Origin: an uncultured Bacteroides sp. | GTDB taxonomy: Bacteria; Bacteroidota; Bacteroidia; Bacteroidales; Bacteroidaceae | Assembly: GCA_902492205.1 (NCBI GenBank) | Contig: CABUKU010000001.1 | Coordinates: forward strand, 310,001-374,000 | DNA length: 64,000 nucleotides | Reading direction: 5' to 3' | Part shown: positions 7,514 to 15,244 of the stretch, one piece after another | Position numbering within the stretch: the first letter of the stretch is position 1 | How the letters are laid out: every line of letters starts with the position of its first letter | Made by a program: the position numbers and the translations under genes | Notes under the pieces: model-generated | What the model was told of the DNA's origin: nothing | The model's database searches: none | Seen by the model: only the letters and a program-made list of their open reading frames with translations

Positions 7514-9445
7514 TTATTTTCCCGTTAACTTGTCTTTCTGGTATTTCATATACCAATCCTTATAGTTGGCTCCTTTAGAATTCGCCCATTTGGAAAACTC
7601 GGGATATTCTTCGTCGATGCCATATTTTTCTGTCACTATTGTAAATTTTAGTATTGGAATATCAATGGCGAACGGATAAGCACCTTCTCTATCGATGTAA
7701 TATGCATCGTCTTCCGTTCCTATTTTGTCTTGGTCTGCCATTGATGTTGCCTTGTGCTTCGGCAAATGAACTTCTGTTCTATTTGTTTGTCCTTCCACAT
7801 AGTTTACAATTATATATGGGTTATAGGGGTGAGATGACAATTCGTCTTTTGTAAAAGTTCCGTTGAACTCTCTTGTAATCTGATATGACTGTCCTTGAAC
7901 CGCCTTTGCATTCGGGAAAACAATAATGGAAGATGTTTCTTTTTCATATATCACTCCATCCGGTAAGGTTGCCAAATTACCAATATATCCTCCATCTATT
8001 TGATAAGCAAAAGCATTTTTGTATTTAGCTCCGTCATGTACCGGCTTAAAAGTATCGATAATTTTTGTTACCATATTCTTTTGATTGAAATATGTTTCAT
8101 GGCTGTATTCAATCACAACATCATTCATATCATAATCTCCACCGGTGGGCCAAATGTCTTCATAAGCCAATGTTCCGGAGATTGTTTCAATCTCATCCGG
8201 CTTTTCGGGATCATCTTTGCCTTCATCCGGAATAGTTGGTCTGCCTGTATCGTCAATAGATGTTTCCGGAGAGGCATTCACATAGAACAACAAGTCGCAG
8301 TAACTTTTATTAGGTCCATCTTCTGCTCCAAGAATCGTCTTGCCGCTTTTTTCATCTTTTACGGAGACAAAGCTTGGCATATTGAACTTTGGATTGGAAG
8401 TGAGAAGTTTAGATACATTAATGTAACCTTCCAAATTGTCTTCATAATAATTGGAATTAAAGCCCTCGGCATAAATAAACCATCCTACCGTATATCCTTT
8501 CGGGAATGTTTCCGAGGCGTTTCCGTTCTCATCAAAATATAGCAAACGAACTTTACTCCCACACTCTAAAACCGGACCATATTTCCCTTCATATGCATAA
8601 TAAGTCACATTAGGGAATACAATATACTTTCGTATTTTGTCCACGTCAACGGATGTTTCGGTTTTATAAAAATAATATCCGAATGTATTGTTGAATTGTG
8701 CATCTCGATTGAGAAATATAACATCTAATGCAGTGTTGTCCTCTTTTATCGAAATATTAATAGTTTGAGGATCTCTAAGTAGATGTGAATTGTCCTGACC
8801 ACCTATGGCAAAGAATTTTCTCATCCGGTCTGCCAATTCCACAACGCTTTCACTGCCAACATTTTTTTCCACTGACAAATATGTATTGCTTAAAATGCCT
8901 CCTTCTTCCCATTTGGATAATGAATATAGATTTTGAGAATAGTTTACCGGGTAAGGTACACCGGTCAACGAGGCGCGAGTAACAGATTTTTGTCGGGAAT
9001 TTAATTTTGCTGACATGTCAAAGCTGACTGCATTATCTTTAACTTCCAGTTCTACACACCTTGGCAATCCCCATGTTTCTGTATATAAATAAACTTTATC
9101 GATAGAAGTCGGAATGTTCATCTTTCCTTCATATTTGCCATTATTGTCAGCATAGATTTTGAACAATGCTTCTATACCTTCTTTCTTTGCCAAAGTACCT
9201 TCTGAGATTTCCATTGGATTCTCACCATATATTTCTATAAGAGGAGTAAAACCGGAAATGTTATAGTTGACAGAAAGTTTCACATCACTGCGCATTTCAA
9301 AGTCGAAATACTCTTCCGGGGCAGGCAGAGGATTTTTATTATAGTTCGGATCATATACATCTTTTTCCATGCACCCCGTCATAAACCCCGAAAGCACAAG
9401 TGCTATAATCAAAGCTCCAATGTTGAATAAGTGATTTTGTTTCAT
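7514..9445 (-). CDS. LruC-domain surface lipoprotein
   Basis: A 643-residue predicted lipoprotein. The N-terminus (MKQNHLFNIG, hydrophobic stretch, LSGFMTGC) gives a lipidated Cys near residue 25, followed by MEKD. The centre is beta-rich. Around residues 425-643 lies the LruC/DUF4842-type domain, recognisable by LAYEDIWPTGGDYDMNDVV, whose acidic GDYDMNDVV loop is typical of calcium-binding or calcium-like motifs in this family. Its role is unknown; relatives are found in leptospiral and Bacteroidota outer surfaces. It is monocistronic, read towards the shared terminator at 7464. Confidence 0.8.
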   Translation of the reverse strand: MKQNHLFNIGALIIALVLSGFMTGCMEKDVYDPNYNKNPLPAPEEYFDFEMRSDVKLSVNYNISGFTPLIEIYGENPMEISEGTLAKKEGIEALFKIYADNNGKYEGKMNIPTSIDKVYLYTETWGLPRCVELEVKDNAVSFDMSAKLNSRQKSVTRASLTGVPYPVNYSQNLYSLSKWEEGGILSNTYLSVEKNVGSESVVELADRMRKFFAIGGQDNSHLLRDPQTINISIKEDNTALDVIFLNRDAQFNNTFGYYFYKTETSVDVDKIRKYIVFPNVTYYAYEGKYGPVLECGSKVRLLYFDENGNASETFPKGYTVGWFIYAEGFNSNYYEDNLEGYINVSKLLTSNPKFNMPSFVSVKDEKSGKTILGAEDGPNKSYCDLLFYVNASPETSIDDTGRPTIPDEGKDDPEKPDEIETISGTLAYEDIWPTGGDYDMNDVVIEYSHETYFNQKNMVTKIIDTFKPVHDGAKYKNAFAYQIDGGYIGNLATLPDGVIYEKETSSIIVFPNAKAVQGQSYQITREFNGTFTKDELSSHPYNPYIIVNYVEGQTNRTEVHLPKHKATSMADQDKIGTEDDAYYIDREGAYPFAIDIPILKFTIVTEKYGIDEEYPEFSKWANSKGANYKDWYMKYQKDKLTGK

Positions 9446-9629
9446 AAATATAGTTTGATAGTTATTTTGTATGTTGTTTACTGCGTGTGTTTATTTTATA
9501 TTTACTATTCCAATGAGACAGTAAATGTATTTTGTGCAAATTTAGGCTATATAAATCACATGTATTGGCACAAAAATGCCAAAGAATAACACAAAATGAA
9601 CAAGGGAAGCAAAAGAAGATATGTCAAAA

Positions 9630-9775
9630 AAAAGAGGGCACAAATGGCTCTTGGGATTTAACAATACAAAAACGATATAAATCCGATTATGATTGTCAGA
9701 TTTATACCGTTCTATTGAGAAATAGAGGAGGAGCAGAACTTTTTCAGTGTTTTTATTAAGATGTGCCCCTCTTTT
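9630..9775. repeat. nested inverted repeat, MITE-like or RNA-forming
   Basis: The gap 9446-9782 holds no credible gene. It contains an outer inverted repeat (9630-9642, aaaagagggcaca, with 9762-9775, one extra base) enclosing an inner pair (9672-9683 with 9699-9710, 11 of 12 paired). The whole 146 bases can fold on itself. Candidates are a miniature inverted-repeat element, a small RNA, or an extended terminator for the minus-strand gene at 9783. I cannot tell copy number from one window. Confidence 0.5.
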
Positions 9776-9782
9776 ATTTATA

Positions 9783-10094
9783 TCAGAAATTATATTTTCT
9801 TTTCGGATTCTTCGGAAACCAACCCTTTTTCACCCGTTCTTCTTGCTCGAATATTTCTTTGATGGTCCAGAAAGAGGAGAAAGAGAAAACGCCTAATAAA
9901 GAAGAGATCATCAGATTGTCAACCCAAAGGGTGGCAGCTATGCCTGCGATACCTAAAACAAGGAATATCCACCAGCATTTTGTTCCCCAATAATATTCGG
10001 CCTTTACTACTACCGGATGGAATAATCCGATGATAAGAAAAGTGCAGATTCCTATAACCAGACCTGATAAATGATAGGTGTCAAGGAACTCCAT
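9783..10094 (-). CDS. DUF4491-family membrane protein
   Basis: A 103-residue protein with three hydrophobic segments (about 10-30, 41-58 and 61-78) and a basic tail ending KNPKRKYNF. It matches the DUF4491 family, small integral membrane proteins of Bacteroidota with no known function. It starts one base after the stop of the Lrp-type regulator gene and is surely co-transcribed with it. Confidence 0.75.
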   Translation of the reverse strand: MEFLDTYHLSGLVIGICTFLIIGLFHPVVVKAEYYWGTKCWWIFLVLGIAGIAATLWVDNLMISSLLGVFSFSSFWTIKEIFEQEERVKKGWFPKNPKRKYNF

Positions 10095-10095
10095 A

Positions 10096-10563
10096 TTATT
10101 GCTTGTTTTGGCAGATTGGAATTTCTTTCTTTATGCTTTGCTCTAAAGAAATAAGGGTTTCGGTAGCTGTAACTCCCGGAATTTCCTGCATTTTAGAATT
10201 AAGAAGTTCCATCAGATGCTCATTGTCACGGGCATATACTTTGGTCAACATAGTATAAGGACCTGTTGTGAAGTGACATTCTACAATTTCCGGAATATTT
10301 TCCAATTGGGCAACAACGTCTTTATACATAGAACCCTTTTCGAGCTTGATTCCTACGTATGTACATGTTCTGTAACCTAAACTTTTCGGGTTTACATGAT
10401 ACCCGGAACCGACAATAACGCCCAGGTCGATAAGTCTTTGAACACGTTGATGGATGGCAGCGCGTGAAACACCGCATTCTGCAGCAACATCTTTAAAAGG
10501 AATACGTGCATTTTGCGAAATAATCTCCAGAATTTGTCTGTCGAGGCTATCTATCTTTTCCAT
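10096..10563 (-). CDS. Lrp/AsnC-family transcriptional regulator
   Basis: A 155-residue regulator. Residues 4-50 form the AsnC-type HTH (LDRQILEIISQNARIPFKDV, then GVSRAAIHQRVQRL); residues about 68-145 form the RAM effector/oligomerisation domain (TYVGIKLEKGS, VECHFTTGPYTMLTKVYA). The length is typical. Members sense amino acids and control amino-acid metabolism or transport, acting as octamers or dimers. The effector here is unknown. The leader region 10564-10680 is AT-rich; the DUF4491 gene is downstream in the same operon. Confidence 0.9.
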   Translation of the reverse strand: MEKIDSLDRQILEIISQNARIPFKDVAAECGVSRAAIHQRVQRLIDLGVIVGSGYHVNPKSLGYRTCTYVGIKLEKGSMYKDVVAQLENIPEIVECHFTTGPYTMLTKVYARDNEHLMELLNSKMQEIPGVTATETLISLEQSIKKEIPICQNKQ

Positions 10564-10700
10564 GATATAATTGATTATAAATTATTATCTTGTCAATTTG
10601 TAAGCAAATATAGGGATATTTTTTATTTTATCTATAAAAAGGAAAGAAAAATCGGATAAAACGTCTTAAATATTTCGTTTTATTTGTTCACGGGAATAAA

Positions 10701-10731
10701 AAAGAGCACGGACAAATAAAGCCCGTGCTCT
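10701..10731 (-). terminator. terminator of the FKBP gene pair
   Basis: 9-bp perfect stem (10703-10711 with 10723-10731), followed on the minus strand by a run of six T. Confidence 0.85.
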
Positions 10732-10750
10732 TGTTTATATAATTATGCTA

Positions 10751-11638
10751 TTATTTCTTCTTTGCAGGATCAACAATATCAAGGAGTTCTACTTCAAATA
10801 CGAGAGTTGAGAACGGTTTGATTTGAGGATTTCTGTCTGAAGCTCCGTAAGCAAGTTCCTGAGGGATGTAAAGTTCCCATTTAGAACCTACAGGCATCAT
10901 AGTCAATGCTTCTGTCCATCCGGGGATAACTTGGTTTGCAAAGAATTCAGCCGGTTCGTTACGTTTGTAAGAGCTGTCGAATTCGGTTCCGTCAACCAAA
11001 GTTCCTTTGTAGTTTACTTTCACTTTAGAAGAATCGGCCGGGATAGCACCTGTTCCCTTAGTGATGATCTTGTATTGAAGACCGCTGGGAGTAGTGATTA
11101 CACCTTCTTTTGCTTTGTTTTCTTCCAGGAATTTAACTCCGGCTTCTTTGTTTGCTGCATATGTTTTTTCAAGAGCTTTTGCTTTTACGGCTTCCATTGC
11201 AGTACGAGTGTACTTGTCGGCTTCTTCCATTGTCATCACACCACCTTTTTCAAGAGTTCCGGCAATGAAACCTGCCAGGAAGTTGTCAAGGCTGATAGTT
11301 TGTGTAGAGTCGTTTCCGAACAATTCACGGTTGATGCCTTTCATCATTTGGTTGCTGATTTGCTGTCCGATCTGGATACCTGCAAAGTAAGCAATATCTT
11401 TTTTGCTGGTTGCGCGGGCACCTTCGTTCAAACCTTTGATGAACTCGTTCATGTAAGCTGTGTCTACATCAAGTCTGCCTGTTAAATAGTTTTTCAAACC
11501 GTTTGTTTGAGCCATACCGATAGAGTAAGACAAAGAGTCGACATCGCTCTTAAGATTTGCTTTGGGAGCTTGAGCTGTACAAGAAGCCATGCTTACTGCT
11601 ACAGCAGCTACTGCCATAAAAATGCTTGTTTTTTTCAT
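10751..11638 (-). CDS. FKBP-type peptidyl-prolyl isomerase, lipoprotein (FkpA-like)
   Basis: A 295-residue envelope folding factor. The signal peptide ends in VSMASC, a lipobox with Cys at about residue 20, so it is membrane-anchored. Residues 30-185 form the N-terminal helical dimerisation region in two similar halves (SYSIGMAQTNGLKNYL; YFAGIQIGQQISNQM). Residues about 185-290 form the FKBP catalytic domain with VNYKGTLVDGTEFDSSYKR, QVIPGWTEALTMMPVGSKWE and LAYGASD. It lies 20 bases after the second FKBP gene and is probably in the same operon. It most likely assists folding of periplasmic or outer-membrane proteins. Confidence 0.9.
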   Translation of the reverse strand: MKKTSIFMAVAAVAVSMASCTAQAPKANLKSDVDSLSYSIGMAQTNGLKNYLTGRLDVDTAYMNEFIKGLNEGARATSKKDIAYFAGIQIGQQISNQMMKGINRELFGNDSTQTISLDNFLAGFIAGTLEKGGVMTMEEADKYTRTAMEAVKAKALEKTYAANKEAGVKFLEENKAKEGVITTPSGLQYKIITKGTGAIPADSSKVKVNYKGTLVDGTEFDSSYKRNEPAEFFANQVIPGWTEALTMMPVGSKWELYIPQELAYGASDRNPQIKPFSTLVFEVELLDIVDPAKKK

Positions 11639-11658
11639 CTGCTTTTAAATGTTTTATA

Positions 11659-12243
11659 TTATAATACTTCAATTAATTCTACATCAAAGATTAATGTGCT
11701 GTGAGGAGGAATCAATTCTCCGGCTCCCTGTGCTCCGTAGCCCAGTTCGGCAGGAATGTAAAGTCTCCATTTAGAGCCCTCTGTCATTAACTGCAAAGCT
11801 TCAACCCATCCCGGGATCACTTGGTTTACACCAAAGATTGCAGGTTCGCCTCTTTTGATGGAGCTGTCGAACAAAGTTCCGTCAACCAAAGTTCCTTCAT
11901 AGTCGCATTTAACTCTGTCGGTTGCACTTGGCTTTTTGCCGTTTCCTTCTTTCAGAACTTCATATTGAAGTCCGCTAGGCAAGGTTTTTACATTAGGATT
12001 CTTTTGATTGTCTTCAAGGAACTTCTTTCCTTTTTCTATGTTTGCTGCATTCATCTTGGTTTCAAGTTCGGAAAAGTATTTATTTACTATTTCGCGAGCT
12101 TCTGCGTGGCTGATTGCAGTAGGATTCTTTTCCAATACGTCTTTGATTGCTTGAGCAAAGTCGTCTACATTGATAGCTTGAGCGCCCATGCTCAGAAGGT
12201 TCTGGCCTATTCCCAGACCAATGGCGTAACTAAATTTGTCCAT
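11659..12243 (-). CDS. FKBP-type peptidyl-prolyl isomerase, no signal peptide
   Basis: A 194-residue isomerase without a signal peptide (starts MDKFSYAIGLGIGQNL), hence probably cytoplasmic (FklB-like). Residues 1-90 are the helical dimerisation domain; 95-194 the FKBP domain with CDYEGTLVDGTLFDSS, QVIPGWVEALQLMTEGSKWR and LGYGAQGAGELIPPHSTL. It is clearly a paralogue of the downstream lipoprotein FKBP (same GTLVDGT and VIPGW motifs), suggesting tandem duplication followed by relocation of one copy to the envelope. First gene of a two-gene operon. Confidence 0.9.
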   Translation of the reverse strand: MDKFSYAIGLGIGQNLLSMGAQAINVDDFAQAIKDVLEKNPTAISHAEAREIVNKYFSELETKMNAANIEKGKKFLEDNQKNPNVKTLPSGLQYEVLKEGNGKKPSATDRVKCDYEGTLVDGTLFDSSIKRGEPAIFGVNQVIPGWVEALQLMTEGSKWRLYIPAELGYGAQGAGELIPPHSTLIFDVELIEVL

Positions 12244-12369
12244 TCTTATATAATATATATAGTTATTTGATACTTCCTTTAAGTTGGCTATGAATCAGCC
12301 TTTTATAAAAGGCTCACAAAAATAAGTCTTTTATTTGAATGATTCTTCTTTTACCGATTTAAAATTTCT

Positions 12370-12399
12370 TATTTTTGTAATTGTTGTTTAAAGAAGGAG
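12370..12399 (+). promoter_or_regulatory. -7 box and strong Shine-Dalgarno of the sirtuin gene
   Basis: TATTTTTG (12370-12377) matches the -7 consensus TAnnTTTG; no clean -33 box is seen. AAGGAG at 12394-12399 lies 8 bases before the ATG, which is notable because Bacteroidota rarely use strong Shine-Dalgarno sequences. Confidence 0.5.
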
Positions 12400-12407
12400 A
12401 GCTAATT

Positions 12408-13115
12408 ATGAAGAACTTAGTAGTGTTATCGGGTGCCGGTATGAGTGCCGAGAGTGGGATAAGTACATTCCGTGATGCAGGCGGTTTATGGGATAAATAT
12501 CCTGTGGAACAGGTTGCTACTCCTGAAGGTTATGCCCGTGATCCGAAATTAGTGATTGATTTTTATAACACAAGGCGTAAACAGTTGTTGGACGTGAAGC
12601 CCAACAGAGGGCATGAGCTTTTGGCTGAGTTGGAAAAGGATTTTAATGTGACGGTTGTCACACAAAATATTGATAATCTGCATGAGCGTGCCGGAAGCAA
12701 ACATATAATACATTTGCATGGGGAACTGACAAAGGTTTGTTCCAGCCGTGATCCGAATAACCCTCATTATATAAAGGAGTTGAAGCCGGAAGAATATGAA
12801 GTGAAAATAGGTGATCTGGCAGGTGACGGTTCTCAGCTCCGTCCGTTTATCGTTTGGTTTGGCGAAGCTGTACCCAAAATTGAAACTGCTATCGACTATG
12901 TGGAGAAAGCGGATATATTTGTGATTATCGGGACTTCGATGAATGTATATCCTGCTGCCGGACTATTGAACTATGTTCCTCGTGGTGTTCCTGTTTACTT
13001 AATTGATCCTAAAGAGGTTAGGGTGAATAGTAACAGGGATATTCGTGTTATTCAAAAAGGGGCATCGGAAGGAATGGCAGAATTGAAATCTATCTTGTTA
13101 AAAGATATTTCCTGA
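12408..13115 (+). CDS. sirtuin-family NAD-dependent protein deacylase (CobB-like)
   Basis: A 235-residue Sir2 protein. The ATG at 12408 is chosen over an upstream TTG because of the Shine-Dalgarno and because SGAGMSAESGI falls at residue 7. Motifs: SGAGMSAESGISTFRDAGG (NAD binding), TQNIDNLHERAG (catalytic core), HLHG (catalytic His near 104), FGEAVP and GTSMNVYPAAG. It removes acyl groups from lysines using NAD. The zinc ribbon is degenerate: after HLHGELTKV only one Cys (VCSS) is present where two CxxC pairs are usual, so this member probably lacks structural zinc. It is a single gene between the FKBP pair and rubredoxin. Confidence 0.9.
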   Translation: MKNLVVLSGAGMSAESGISTFRDAGGLWDKYPVEQVATPEGYARDPKLVIDFYNTRRKQLLDVKPNRGHELLAELEKDFNVTVVTQNIDNLHERAGSKHIIHLHGELTKVCSSRDPNNPHYIKELKPEEYEVKIGDLAGDGSQLRPFIVWFGEAVPKIETAIDYVEKADIFVIIGTSMNVYPAAGLLNYVPRGVPVYLIDPKEVRVNSNRDIRVIQKGASEGMAELKSILLKDIS

Positions 13116-13240
13116 GTTGTGTTAAACAATATGATTCACTTTTTTGTTATAAAGTTTTAAAAGGGTGGATAGATTTACCTTTGTATTCAAGAATATTTTT
13201 AGATTTGTAATCGTTACAGATAACTAAATATAAAAGAATT

Positions 13241-13405
13241 ATGAAAAAGTACATTTGCATTGTTTGTGAATACATTTATGATCCGGAAAAGGGTGATCCT
13301 GATGGGGGTATTGAACCGGGAACAGCATTCGAAGATATTCCTGATGATTGGGTTTGCCCTCTTTGCGGAGTAGGCAAAGAAGATTTTGAACCGATCGATG
13401 ATTAA
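13241..13405 (+). CDS. rubredoxin
   Basis: A 54-residue one-iron electron carrier. It starts MKKYICIVCEYIYDP and has the two rubredoxin knuckles, Cys6/Cys9 and Cys39/Cys42 (WVCPLCGVGK), plus the conserved acidic patch (DPDGGIEPGTAFEDIP) and aromatic core residues Tyr4, Tyr11, Phe30 and Trp37. In anaerobes it typically feeds electrons to rubrerythrin, superoxide reductase or oxygen reductases in the cytoplasm. It stands alone; no partner reductase gene is adjacent. A hairpin follows the stop. Confidence 0.95.
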   Translation: MKKYICIVCEYIYDPEKGDPDGGIEPGTAFEDIPDDWVCPLCGVGKEDFEPIDD

Positions 13406-13415
13406 TGATTAACGT

Positions 13416-13473
13416 TCAGTGATTAGTGATTAGTTTTTTGCTAATCACTAATCACTAAAAAACTAATCACTAA
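13416..13473. repeat. low-complexity inverted repeat after rubredoxin
   Basis: agtgattagtgattag (13417-13432) pairs perfectly with ctaatcactaatcact (13441-13456), and the unit is repeated once more. It lies between two convergent genes and can act as a bidirectional terminator-like hairpin. A comparable simple inverted repeat precedes ispG. Confidence 0.7.
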
Positions 13474-13475
13474 AT

Positions 13476-15170
13476 TTAAGCTTTCTTTTCTTTTACGTCG
13501 CTGCTTGCCTCTACCACATTGACTACATAATCGCCTAGCTTTTCGCATTCGCCTATAATATCCATGTAGTGAACTCCCATTTGATAGTCATATTCCTTAT
13601 TGTTCACATCCAGAATATTTTGATTCTTCAACTGGTTGCGGTAGTTATTGATTTCATTTTCTATATTGAATGATTTGTTGACGTCCATAGAGTGGCGTTC
13701 TTGTTTTTCTACCACAGTAATCATTTGGCTCAATGCATCATCTGTAAGCTTGAACATGATTTGTATATGCTCATACTGCTTCTCTGTGAAATCTAAGTTG
13801 GTCTGCTTCTTGCGGTTGATTGTACGTGCAAGATTATAACAACTGTCTCCGATACTTTCCAATTCGGTTACTTCACGGAGCATGGCTCTGATTTGCAGTT
13901 TACTTTCAGAACTTAACCTTCCTTCCGAAACCATGTTCAGATAGTTGGCTATTTCTATTTCCATGTTATCGGAAATATTCTCATATTTCTCGATCCGGCT
14001 GAAAGTTTTATTGAAATCGTTGTCATTTGTAATACGGAGTAAATCCACTACCATTCCGAACATGCGGCGTGTTCTTTCGGCAAACAGGTTTATTTCTTTA
14101 CGTGCTTGCAATATTGAAAGTTCGGCTGTGGAAAGCATACCTCCCGAAATAAAACGTAAACGGTATTCTTCCTCTTCTTCTTTTTGAGGGATGATCATGC
14201 AAACGGTCTTTTCTATCAATTTCACAAACCAAATCATGATGAGCACGTTACAGATATTGAAGGTGGTGTGGAAAGCAGATAATTGGAAAGGAATGGCAAC
14301 CATAGGATCTGAAATATTCATTATGGTTTGCACAAACCATTTAACGGCGCTTGTGAAAGGCGTAAACAAGCATAGTACCCAGATAACACCGAATACATTG
14401 AAGACAAGGTGCGCCAATGCCGCTCGTCGGGCTTGTGTATTTGCCGTTAGTGCCGCCAGATTGGCTGTAATAGTGGTTCCTATATTTTCTCCTAAAACGA
14501 GAGCGGCCCCCAATTCAAAACTAATCCAGCCATTGGCACACATAATCAAGGTTATTGCCATGGTGGCAGCGGATGCCTGTACTATCATTGTGAGGATGGT
14601 GCCGATAAAAACGAAAAGTAGGATAGAAATGAATCCCATGTCGGTATAGTTTTGCACAAATGCCAACATGTCGGGGTTTTGACTTAAGTCGGGGGCATTT
14701 TTCTGTAAGAAAGAAAGTCCCATGAAGAGGAATGAAAAACCAAAAATGAATTCTCCGATGGATTTTCGCGTACTTTTGCTTGAAAAAAGTAACGGTATGC
14801 CAAATGCGAGCATGGGCAATGCGAAAGCTGCAATATCTACTTTAAATCCGAATATCGAAATAATCCATGCAGTAACCGTAGTTCCGATATTGGCACCCAT
14901 AATGACTCCGATGGATTGGGTAAGAGTAAGTAGTCCTGCGTTTACGAAACTTACTACCATTACCGTGGTAGCTGAGGAGGATTGGATTAAAGCGGTAATT
15001 AGAACTCCGGTCAGTACACCTGTAACCCGGTTGGTAGTCATTGCCGTTAGAATCTTTCTGAGCCTGTCGCCGGCGAACTTTTGAAGTCCTTCACTCATAA
15101 TCTTCATTCCATAAAGGAAGAGTGCCAGTGAACCAATGAGCTTTAAAAAATCATAAAAAGAATACTGCAT
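13476..15170 (-). CDS. Na/Pi-cotransporter family protein with PhoU-like tail
   Basis: A 564-residue inner-membrane protein of the NptA/YjbB type. Two inverted Na_Pi_cotrans repeats are marked by LIQSSSATTVMVVSFVNAGL near residue 60 and by IVQASAATMAITLIM near 195; the QSSS-like signatures form the sodium/phosphate sites. Residues about 340-560 are a cytoplasmic helical PhoU-like domain. In E. coli, YjbB mainly exports phosphate. No pst or pho genes are adjacent. It is transcribed divergently from the nucleoside kinase gene. Confidence 0.9.
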   Translation of the reverse strand: MQYSFYDFLKLIGSLALFLYGMKIMSEGLQKFAGDRLRKILTAMTTNRVTGVLTGVLITALIQSSSATTVMVVSFVNAGLLTLTQSIGVIMGANIGTTVTAWIISIFGFKVDIAAFALPMLAFGIPLLFSSKSTRKSIGEFIFGFSFLFMGLSFLQKNAPDLSQNPDMLAFVQNYTDMGFISILLFVFIGTILTMIVQASAATMAITLIMCANGWISFELGAALVLGENIGTTITANLAALTANTQARRAALAHLVFNVFGVIWVLCLFTPFTSAVKWFVQTIMNISDPMVAIPFQLSAFHTTFNICNVLIMIWFVKLIEKTVCMIIPQKEEEEEYRLRFISGGMLSTAELSILQARKEINLFAERTRRMFGMVVDLLRITNDNDFNKTFSRIEKYENISDNMEIEIANYLNMVSEGRLSSESKLQIRAMLREVTELESIGDSCYNLARTINRKKQTNLDFTEKQYEHIQIMFKLTDDALSQMITVVEKQERHSMDVNKSFNIENEINNYRNQLKNQNILDVNNKEYDYQMGVHYMDIIGECEKLGDYVVNVVEASSDVKEKKA

Positions 15171-15244
15171 CTGTATTTATTTTGGTTGTTCTTTGTCTTT
15201 TATCCCAATATCCGGTATATTTATCAGTCCCAAACATTAAAAAG

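Noticed and set aside
8000..8542. 180-codon frame antisense to the LruC gene
   Set aside because: Lies wholly within the well-supported LruC coding sequence and matches nothing.
9532..9759. 75-codon plus-strand frame
   Set aside because: Occupies the nested palindrome; composition follows the inverted repeats, not protein-like.
13416..13473. Regulatory array like the 22-bp arrays
   Set aside because: Simple short tandem inverted repeat with a 7-8-base period and no 22-bp spacing; reads as a terminator-like hairpin.
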